Below, piece after piece: positions 6,094-10,692 of a stretch of 10,692 nt of DNA. Position numbers and translations under genes: made by a program. How positions within the stretch are numbered: position 1 is the first letter of the stretch; each line of letters starts with the position of its first letter. The notes beneath the pieces are model-generated. The model was not told the DNA's origin. It made no database searches and worked only from the letters and a program-made list of their open reading frames with translations. The DNA comes from Fischerella sp. (GTDB taxonomy: Bacteria; Cyanobacteriota; Cyanobacteriia; Cyanobacteriales; Nostocaceae): positions 1 to 10,692 of the forward strand of contig JANZYY010000134.1 of NCBI GenBank assembly GCA_026419705.1. Direction: 5' to 3'.

Positions 6094-6648
6094 GACTGCT
6101 CCTAGCATCAATACTTTACTTTGAATCAAGTCAAATAAATAAATGGTTGAATTGGCACAGAGCCAACCAGTTTCCGTTATGGTATCCCTTTTTCTAGTTG
6201 ACCGTGCTGTTTTTCATTTGTCAATTTCGTCTCGCGATTGACTGCAAAATAACTTAGATAGATGCCTTTTATTTGTTGCTCTCAGATGCTGAAAAGTCTC
6301 CTGCTTCTGTAGGCGACAAATGTCATTTTATTGCTTACTATGCCATAGTTGACGCCACAGCATCATCAATCGTTCCACTTGCTTCATTCAAAATGAATGC
6401 TTAAATCAACACACATCCTCCAGGGAATTGAATTTGTCTGTTACACCTTAAAACCAGTCCGGCAGTAAAACCACAAAGTTTCGTTTTTCAGCAAAAATCA
6501 CCAAGTCCAATGCTAATCTAACTACCAATAAGTTCCTAGATTAATTTCAGGTTAAAATTATGGTCAAATTTTGTTTTCTTATTAGATAGATAGAAAACCC
6601 TAGAGGCATGTCACGACTCTAGGGTTTGAGTAAGTAAAAACGATGATA
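6094..6648. other. 555-bp spacer, tic22-like gene to tRNA-Pro
   Basis: The spacer must hold the promoter of the tic22-like gene (minus strand). A TTGACA box on the minus strand (complement of 6219-6224) has only a poor -10 match (TCAACT) 17 bases on, so I leave it uncalled. CATTC-AAAAT-GAATG at about 6386-6400 is a small hairpin. The only strong structure is the tRNA terminator at its right end (6595-6627). I see no convincing gene or known small RNA. Confidence 0.5.
6584..6627 (-). terminator. Rho-independent terminator of tRNA-Pro
   Basis: On the minus strand, 22 bases past the tRNA, AAACCCTAGAG (6627-6617) pairs perfectly with CTCTAGGGTTT (6605-6595) around an 11-base loop. The transcript then runs into TTCTATCTATC. 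The 11-bp GC-containing stem and T-rich tail fit an intrinsic terminator. The distance and strand fit tRNA-Pro as a single-gene unit. Confidence 0.75.
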
Positions 6649-6722
6649 TCGGGATGACAGGATTTGAACCTGCGGCATCCTGCTCCCAAAGCAGGCGCGC
6701 TACCAAGCTGCGCTACATCCCG
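6649..6722 (-). tRNA. tRNA-Pro (anticodon UGG)
   Basis: The complement folds as a standard tRNA. The acceptor stem is CGGGATG with CATCCCG, followed by discriminator base A (6649). The D-arm is GCGC-AGCTTGGTA-GCGC. The anticodon stem CCTGC/GCAGG closes the loop TTTGGGA, which places TGG at positions 34-36 (proline, UGG). The T-arm GCAGG-TTCAAAT-CCTGT has one G-U pair. The 3' CCA is not encoded, so it must be added after transcription, as is common in cyanobacteria. It has its own terminator; no convincing promoter was found upstream. Confidence 0.97.
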
Positions 6723-6940
6723 GCTACGCTTCACTACAAGAAGATTGAGAATTTAATCCCACTTCTTACTTATCATACACCATAATAACTAACGCACTGC
6801 TCAGAAGCAATGCACAGTCATAGCTACGATGTTATTGTAACATTACAAGGAAATGACTTGCATGTCAACTGCTTTTTTGTAAGACAGAAGAAATTCCCCA
6901 TTACTTCATAATTATCAACTCACCGAAGGAAAGGCAACAA

Positions 6941-6971
6941 GGCAGAGGACTTCTATACTGAAGCCTCTGCC
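6941..6971. terminator. GC-rich stem-loop in the tRNA/GNAT-2 spacer
   Basis: GGCAGAGG (6941-6948) pairs with CCTCTGCC (6964-6971), and CTTC pairs with GAAG inside, with one bulged A and a six-base loop TATACT. It lies about 160 bases beyond GNAT-2 on the minus strand, after the hairpin at 7031-7055. Neither side has a good T-run, so it may be a backup transcription stop, an RNA-stabilising end, or an interspersed GGCAGAGGC-type repeat of the sort common in Nostoc genomes. Confidence 0.4.
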
Positions 6972-7011
6972 AAAAGGTCTTGAAGCCCCTAAATTTACTT
7001 AATGAATTAAG

Positions 7012-7055
7012 AAAGAAAAAATATTTTTCGAGACACGTAATGTAATAACGTGTCT
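7012..7055 (-). terminator. Intrinsic terminator candidate for GNAT-2
   Basis: Read on the minus strand, AGACACGT (7055-7048) pairs perfectly with ACGTGTCT (7038-7031) around a nine-base loop, and CGAAAAATATTTTTTC follows. The spacing, about 75 bases past the GNAT-2 stop, is reasonable. The T-run starts eight bases after the stem, which is later than ideal. A weaker hairpin, AATCCCC/GGGGATT (7061-7067 and 7090-7096), lies between it and the gene. Confidence 0.5.
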
Positions 7056-7129
7056 TGTTAAATCCCCTAAATTTCCTAAATTTATTTATGGGGATTCTAC
7101 AGATCTCCTCTGCCTGTTTGTATTCATAA

Positions 7130-7657
7130 TTACTGAGGATACCAAAACATACCTTTAATACCTTCTGGATCGGCCATGAAACCTAGACTTTTGTAAAAGT
7201 CTACAACATGAGGATCGGCAAACAGAGTGACATTGCTAATTTCTTCACTCCTGAGTTTTTTGAGTATGTATTTCATCAATGCCTTACCTAGTCCTCGACC
7301 TTGAAAGTCTGGATGAACTACTACATCCCAAATGGTGGCATTGAAAGCATGATCTGAGGTAGCACGGGCAAAACCAATGAGCCGCCTCTTGTTTCCTCGT
7401 ACTTGCCACATAGAGGTTACGAGAAAACTATGCTCAATAGCTTTTTTCACTTTTCTTAAAGGACGGCGCGACCAACCAACAGCATCACACAGTTCTTCGA
7501 GTTCATACAAATCAATATCTCGTTCTGTGCTGAAAACAATACGTTCGCCACTGTGGCTGGAATTGCCTGTGGCATCCACTGTCTGCTCTTCAAAAGGAGT
7601 CGTTTTAGTTGTTGCGATCGGTTCAGAAGCACTAAACCAAGTTTTCCAAAAACCCAT
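7130..7657 (-). CDS. GNAT family N-acetyltransferase, Ycf52-like (GNAT-2)
   Basis: A 175-residue acetyl-CoA-dependent N-acetyltransferase. A polar leader of about 45 residues, rich in Thr, Ser and Glu, precedes the domain. Fold markers: RDIDLYELEELC (46-57), RRLIGFARATSD (91-102), ATIWDVVVHPDFQGRGLGKAL (107-127) with the CoA loop Q119-G-R-G-L-G124, NVTLFADPHVVDFYKSLGF (142-160) with the usual late Tyr155, and a short end, MFWYPQ. I recognise the type as the cyanobacterial/plastid Ycf52 group, related to plant plastid GNAT proteins, but not its substrate. ATG 7657 has AGCAGG just before it and a promoter-like pair at 7675-7703. It is a paralogue of GNAT-1, which lacks most of the leader. Single-gene transcription is likely: a tRNA unit lies downstream and a divergent gene upstream. 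Confidence 0.92.
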   Translation of the reverse strand: MGFWKTWFSASEPIATTKTTPFEEQTVDATGNSSHSGERIVFSTERDIDLYELEELCDAVGWSRRPLRKVKKAIEHSFLVTSMWQVRGNKRRLIGFARATSDHAFNATIWDVVVHPDFQGRGLGKALMKYILKKLRSEEISNVTLFADPHVVDFYKSLGFMADPEGIKGMFWYPQ

Positions 7658-7952
7658 GCCTGCTCGGTTCGGGTAGTATAACTGAATTAGTTTTTAATGA
7701 AAAAGTGTAGATTAAGGTTTAACTGAGCTATTCATCGTTGATATCCCTGACGATTTTTGCTTTTAGCTGTGATTGAGATATCCAATGGCAGCCAGTAAGC
7801 GCTTATTTCACACCAATCATTTTCAACTTTAGCATTTTGTGGTAGAGGCTAGGAGAAATTAACTAAAGGGGCAATAATCAATAGACGCAATTGTACATAA
7901 CACTGATGAAAGCTTTAGATTTGATGACAGCAAGCAAGGCTTACTCCCAACG
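7658..7952. other. Divergent intergenic region, GNAT-2 and ACT-domain gene
   Basis: This AT-rich region of 295 bp must carry promoters in both directions. The minus-strand promoter candidate is at 7675-7703. No comparable plus-strand -35/-10 pair for the ACT-domain gene stood out. A 20-codon open frame (7906-7968) overlaps the start of that gene; see the rejected items. I see no repeat or RNA gene. Confidence 0.5.
7675..7703 (-). promoter_or_regulatory. Putative sigma70-type promoter of GNAT-2
   Basis: On the minus strand, TTTTCA (7703-7698, four of six matches to TTGACA) and TATACT (7680-7675, five of six to TATAAT) are 17 bases apart, the ideal spacing. Transcription would start near 7668, leaving a leader of only about ten bases that still includes AGCAGG. 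The short leader is the weak point of this call. Confidence 0.4.
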
Positions 7953-8672
7953 ATGGCTTCTGGTTTAAAATCTTCGACATTAGAACTCCTAAAGCGCTTT
8001 AACCGCGCTTTTCCCCAGTTTTATGAGCAATTTGTCAGCAGTGAAATTCAGCTGCAAAATTTGCGGTTAGCCTACCGTCTCTATAAAACCAGACGCGCCG
8101 TCATTGAGTTGAAACAGGAAGGTAGCAAGAGCGCTCTGCATTTTGCCTACCGCAACCAGTCGTTTCTCCTCAGTGATATATTTGGTGTGCTGGCAGCTTA
8201 TGGGCTGACAATTCACGGTTTAAGTTTATACGGTCAGATTCGACCGCCGATGTTGGTATTTATCAAACTGCTGGTATCTCGTGGTAGCAAAGCTCTAAGC
8301 AATAAGACTTCAGAAAATGTCTGCCGCGCTATTCGAGAAGCTTTAGCAGGGCGGTTTGAGGTAGAAGAGATGCTGGCAGTAGAATTTAATCTTGATGCTG
8401 GTTTAGAGCAAGTACAAACCGAGTTCTACGTCGATCCGGTATTTCATCTCCCTGCCTTAGTGATAGAGGCTGATAACCAACCGGGATTATTTTATAAAGT
8501 CATGTACGCTATTTGGCAGGAAGACCTTTTGGTAGTAAATGCCAATCTTCTGGTTTGGCGTGGACGTACACGCTTAATTCTGTATTTGTTGGGACCGAAT
8601 GAAAGCTTGATCCCAGAATACTTGGGTCACAAAATTGCTGAAGGAGTGCGACAAAGACTCTTGGGCAGATGA
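7953..8672 (+). CDS. Tandem ACT-domain protein
   Basis: A 239-residue soluble protein with no catalytic domain. After an N-terminal helical part (1-50), a first ACT-like unit spans about 60-135 (ALHFAYRNQSFLLSDIFGVLAAYGLTIHG). A second spans about 166-235 and is textbook-like: LPALVIEADNQPGLFYKVMYAIWQEDLLVVNANLLVWRG, where NQPGLFYKV is the usual ligand-binding turn and helix. Tandem ACT domains like these resemble the C-terminus of GlnD and the ACR proteins, which sense amino acids such as glutamine. With no nucleotidyltransferase or HD domain, a stand-alone sensor or regulatory role is inferred, not shown. ATG 7953 is the first start in frame that keeps the conserved N-terminus; no Shine-Dalgarno site precedes it. 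The hydrolase gene follows after 110 bp on the same strand. Confidence 0.82.
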   Translation: MASGLKSSTLELLKRFNRAFPQFYEQFVSSEIQLQNLRLAYRLYKTRRAVIELKQEGSKSALHFAYRNQSFLLSDIFGVLAAYGLTIHGLSLYGQIRPPMLVFIKLLVSRGSKALSNKTSENVCRAIREALAGRFEVEEMLAVEFNLDAGLEQVQTEFYVDPVFHLPALVIEADNQPGLFYKVMYAIWQEDLLVVNANLLVWRGRTRLILYLLGPNESLIPEYLGHKIAEGVRQRLLGR

Positions 8673-8675
8673 AAA

Positions 8676-8737
8676 AGTTATTAGTCAAAAGAACGAATAA
8701 CTGCTGAACAAATGACTTTGGAAAAATGACAAATGAC
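8676..8737. repeat. Small stem-loop and AAATGAC repeats between the ACT and hydrolase genes
   Basis: AGTTATT (8676-8682) and AATAACT (8696-8702) form a 7-bp stem with a 13-base loop right after the ACT-gene stop. Three copies of AAATGAC follow at 8710-8716, 8724-8730 and 8731-8737, spaced by multiples of seven. The heptamers resemble cyanobacterial short tandem repeats. The stem has no T-run, so termination here is doubtful and read-through into the hydrolase gene is possible. Confidence 0.45.
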
Positions 8738-8782
8738 TATTTCTTGTTCTGTCGCACTCGCCCTTAAGGGTACGATAGAAGT

Positions 8783-9742
8783 ATGGCTACCATCGAAATC
8801 TTGGGCGTTCCACACGCATACGAACTCACAGCTCCTACATCCTCCTGTCCCCATACTCTTGTTTTTATTCACGGCTGGCTTAACAGTCGTGGCTATTGGC
8901 AACCTGTGATTTCCCGCCTGTCAACTGATTTCCAGTGTTTATCTTATGATTTAAGGGGTTTTGGTGAGTCCCAGTCCAAGGCAAAAACCAATTTTATTGA
9001 TGATGGGGCTGCTGTTAGCTTGAGTTCCACCTACAGTAATGATTTTGTCAATCCTTTTGATTCTCTTTATACACCAGCCGCCTATGCACGGGATTTAGTA
9101 ATTCTCCTAGAGCAGCTTAATATTAACAGTGTGTGGCTAATTGGTCATTCCCTGGGAGGTACGATCGCTCTGTGGGGAGCTGCTCAGAACGCCGAACGAG
9201 TTCAGGGAGTTATCTGTATCAATGCTGGCGGTGGTATTTATCTCAAAGAAGCCTTTGAACAATTTCGCTCAGCCGGTCAACGGTTTTTGCAAATTCGCCC
9301 TCGGTGGCTCAGCCAAGTGCCTTTGATTGATTTGCTGTTCACTAGAGCGAGTGTGGCGCGTCCCCTAGAACGCTATTGGGCACGTCAACGGATGATTGAT
9401 TTTGTCGTTGCCGATCCAGAAGCTGCTTTGGGAACACTACTTGAGTCTACAACTGAGGAGGAAATCAATCGTCTACCCCAGCTGGTATCTCAGTTAAAAC
9501 AGCCGGTTTATTTCTTCGCGGGTGCTCGCGATAAGGTGATGGAACCAAAATATGTTCGTCACTTAGCGAGTTTTCATCGATTGTTCCAATACCGCGGTGA
9601 CAATGTCATCGAAATTCCCAATTGCGGACACCTAGCAATGTTAGAACAACCAGATACGGTTGCCGATCGCATCCGCTCGATTATTACTCAGCATAGTCAC
9701 AACGAGAGTGAGAAAGTGGAAGATAGGGAGATGGGGAGATGA
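8783..9742 (+). CDS. Alpha/beta hydrolase fold protein
   Basis: A 319-residue hydrolase with a complete catalytic set: oxyanion-hole HGW (30-32), DLRGFGES (56-63), nucleophile elbow GHSLGG with Ser123, acid Asp250 in FFAGARDKVM, and His283 in NCGHLAMLEQP. The lid region (about 150-205) is rich in Arg and aromatic residues. The substrate cannot be inferred; esterases, lipases and C-C hydrolases share this pattern. A segment of about 35 residues (64-98, with SSTYSNDFVNPFDS) between GFGES and the helix starting YARDL is longer than in typical members. The last 15 or so residues (NESEKVEDREMGR) are encoded by a purine-rich repeat and probably lie outside the fold. ATG 8783 follows AGAAG by one base, a poorly spaced site. 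It is co-directional with the ACT-domain gene and convergent with tsaD. Confidence 0.9.
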   Translation: MATIEILGVPHAYELTAPTSSCPHTLVFIHGWLNSRGYWQPVISRLSTDFQCLSYDLRGFGESQSKAKTNFIDDGAAVSLSSTYSNDFVNPFDSLYTPAAYARDLVILLEQLNINSVWLIGHSLGGTIALWGAAQNAERVQGVICINAGGGIYLKEAFEQFRSAGQRFLQIRPRWLSQVPLIDLLFTRASVARPLERYWARQRMIDFVVADPEAALGTLLESTTEEEINRLPQLVSQLKQPVYFFAGARDKVMEPKYVRHLASFHRLFQYRGDNVIEIPNCGHLAMLEQPDTVADRIRSIITQHSHNESEKVEDREMGR

Positions 9743-9781
9743 AGAGATGGGGAAGAAGGAAGAAATCTTTTCCCTTTCCCC
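9718..9781. repeat. Purine-rich GATGGGGA repeat and imperfect inverted repeat between converging genes
   Basis: GGGAGATGGGGAGATGAAGAGATGGGGAA-type sequence (about 9718-9758, units of AGATGGGG) covers the 3' end of the hydrolase gene. GGGGAA (9749-9754) can pair with TTCCCC (9776-9781), with GGAAGA/TCTTTTCC pairing inside, giving an imperfect hairpin that ends just before the tsaD stop codon. It could slow transcription from both sides, but no T-run follows on either strand. Confidence 0.4.
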
Positions 9782-10692
9782 CTAATGTTTGTACAACTCC
9801 ATTACCTGAGTGAGTCCGAGTCGAGACTGCACGCCAAGTGTTAAGGGTGAGGTATGACCACGGTTAAGATGGTCGGCAGCTGCACAACCAATCATGGCAG
9901 CGTTGTCGGTGCAAAATTTTAAGGGAGGGAATAATACACGGAGGTTATGTTCTTTTGCTGCTGCTTGTAGTTGTTCTCGCAGACCACTATTAGCCGCTAC
10001 GCCTCCACCGACAGCGATTGTGTTTAGACCACGATCGCTCGCACAAGCGATCGCTCTTTTAGTCAGCGATCGCGCTACGGTATCCTGAAAGCTTGCTGCC
10101 ACATCTGCTATTGGTAGAGGTTGCTTTTGTTTTTGCAATTCCTGCACTAGTCGCAGCACCGCCGTCTTTAAGCCACTAAAACTCGCATCATAGGGATGAT
10201 ACCCACCATTGGGTAGGGAAACTTTCCCTTCTGGCAAGCTAAATGCTTGGGGATTCCCTTGCTTTGCTAAACGGTCTATGACTGGTCCGCCAGGATACCC
10301 CAATTGCAACAGACGTGCGACTTTATCAAAGGCTTCACCAGCGGCATCATCACGAGTCTCGCCTAGAGTCTCGTATACACCACAGTCTTTGACGTAAATC
10401 AAGCTTGTGTGTCCGCCGGAAACGAGCAAGCTCAGGAAAGGAGGCTGTAAGGCAGGCTCAGTTAGATAAGTAGCATAAATGTGGCCTTCCAGGTGATGAA
10501 CTCCCAAAAACGGCTTGTTATGTACCATTGCTAAGGTTTTAGCAGCAGTCAACCCAACTAACAGCGCTCCTACCAGTCCAGGTGCACAAGTGGCGGCGAC
10601 ACCATCAATTTCTCTCCAGTCAAGTTGAGCTTGTTCTAGAGCTTGAGCGATCGCTTCATTGATGATTTCTAAGTGCTGTCTCGAAGCAACTT
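9782..10692 (-). CDS. tsaD: tRNA N6-adenosine threonylcarbamoyltransferase TsaD (5' part outside window)
   Basis: TsaD transfers the threonylcarbamoyl group from the TsaC product to A37 of tRNA, working with TsaB and TsaE in bacteria. The frame is open to the right edge, giving about 303 residues of a family that is usually about 345, so roughly 40 N-terminal residues are missing. The visible sequence starts in VASRQHLEII and continues through APGLVGALLVG, the metal site HHLEGH (both outer His present), LLVSGGHTSL, the stretch GETRDDAAGEAFDKVARLL, GYPGGPVID, SFSGLKTAV, VGGGVAANSGLREQL and CTDNAAMIG, whose Asp is the third metal ligand. A TTG at 10552 is only an internal codon; the upstream frame is clearly TsaD. 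Three HIP1 sites lie inside. No frameshift is seen. tsaB, tsaE and rimI are not in this window. Confidence 0.97.
   Translation of the reverse strand, partial: VASRQHLEIINEAIAQALEQAQLDWREIDGVAATCAPGLVGALLVGLTAAKTLAMVHNKPFLGVHHLEGHIYATYLTEPALQPPFLSLLVSGGHTSLIYVKDCGVYETLGETRDDAAGEAFDKVARLLQLGYPGGPVIDRLAKQGNPQAFSLPEGKVSLPNGGYHPYDASFSGLKTAVLRLVQELQKQKQPLPIADVAASFQDTVARSLTKRAIACASDRGLNTIAVGGGVAANSGLREQLQAAAKEHNLRVLFPPLKFCTDNAAMIGCAAADHLNRGHTSPLTLGVQSRLGLTQVMELYKH

Larger units (their letters stand above)
6723..7129. other. 407-bp spacer, tRNA-Pro to GNAT-2
   Basis: No gene is visible. The right half holds terminator-like hairpins for GNAT-2, listed separately. The left half has a small dyad, TGTAA-CA-TTACA (6836-6847), overlapping the hairpin ATGTTA-TTG-TAACAT (6829-6843); it is operator-like, but no function can be assigned. 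CCCCTAAATTT is repeated directly at 6986-6996 and 7064-7074. The tRNA promoter is presumably near 6750-6800 on the minus strand but is not evident. Confidence 0.5.

Noticed and set aside
6941..6971. A small regulatory RNA in the tRNA-Pro/GNAT-2 spacer.
   Set aside because: There is only an isolated hairpin, with no promoter-terminator pair around it; it fits a transcript end or dispersed repeat better.
7906..7968. 20-codon ATG frame (MKALDLMTASKAYSQRWLLV) overlapping the start of the ACT-domain gene, possibly a leader peptide.
   Set aside because: No ribosome site, no regulatory codon run and no attenuator hairpin nearby; frames this short arise often by chance.
2055..10692. A defence or biosynthetic gene cluster.
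   Set aside because: The genes are housekeeping or widely conserved cyanobacterial families, spaced loosely on both strands, with no nuclease, toxin, transporter or synthase set.

Overview
The window looks like chromosomal DNA from a filamentous, probably heterocyst-forming cyanobacterium (Nostocales). Three things point there. Perfect copies of the cyanobacterial octamer GCGATCGC (HIP1) occur nine times, all inside genes. The intergenic DNA carries short tandem heptamers, purine-rich low-complexity runs and small palindromic repeats of the kind common in Nostoc relatives. The gene content includes a Tic22-like periplasmic protein and a Ycf52-like acetyltransferase, both cyanobacterial/plastid families. 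No phage, plasmid, CRISPR or complete insertion-sequence gene is visible.

Layout, left to right. The 3' part of secF (+) runs in from the left edge. After a repeat-rich spacer come a small two-helix membrane protein of unknown function (+) and a GNAT acetyltransferase (+, here GNAT-1). Then four genes lie on the minus strand, read right to left as tic22-like, prmC, tsaC and a histidine-kinase-like gene whose ATPase domain looks degenerate. The prmC-tsaC spacer holds a MITE-like element. A tRNA-Pro(UGG) gene with a clear terminator and a second GNAT gene (GNAT-2, Ycf52-like) are also on the minus strand. A divergent intergenic region of about 300 bp separates GNAT-2 from a plus-strand pair, a tandem-ACT-domain protein and an alpha/beta hydrolase. 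The hydrolase converges on tsaD (-), which runs off the right edge.

Functional themes. Three genes serve translation: TsaC and TsaD act at successive steps of tRNA t6A37 synthesis, and PrmC methylates release factors. Two serve export and envelope biogenesis: SecF in the inner membrane and Tic22 in the periplasm. These are housekeeping functions, and the gaps are too large to call the region one operon. From memory, unverified, Anabaena PCC 7120 has Tic22 at alr0114 and a heterocyst-related histidine kinase at alr0117; the order tic22-prmC-tsaC-kinase here would fit that block.

Most worth a second look are the kinase-like protein with an intact phosphoacceptor His but eroded ATP-binding boxes, the two related GNAT proteins about 5 kb apart, the nested MITE-like element between tsaC and prmC, the GC-rich palindromic element after secF, and the strong stem-loop just before GNAT-1. 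I found no convincing wholly new multi-gene system.
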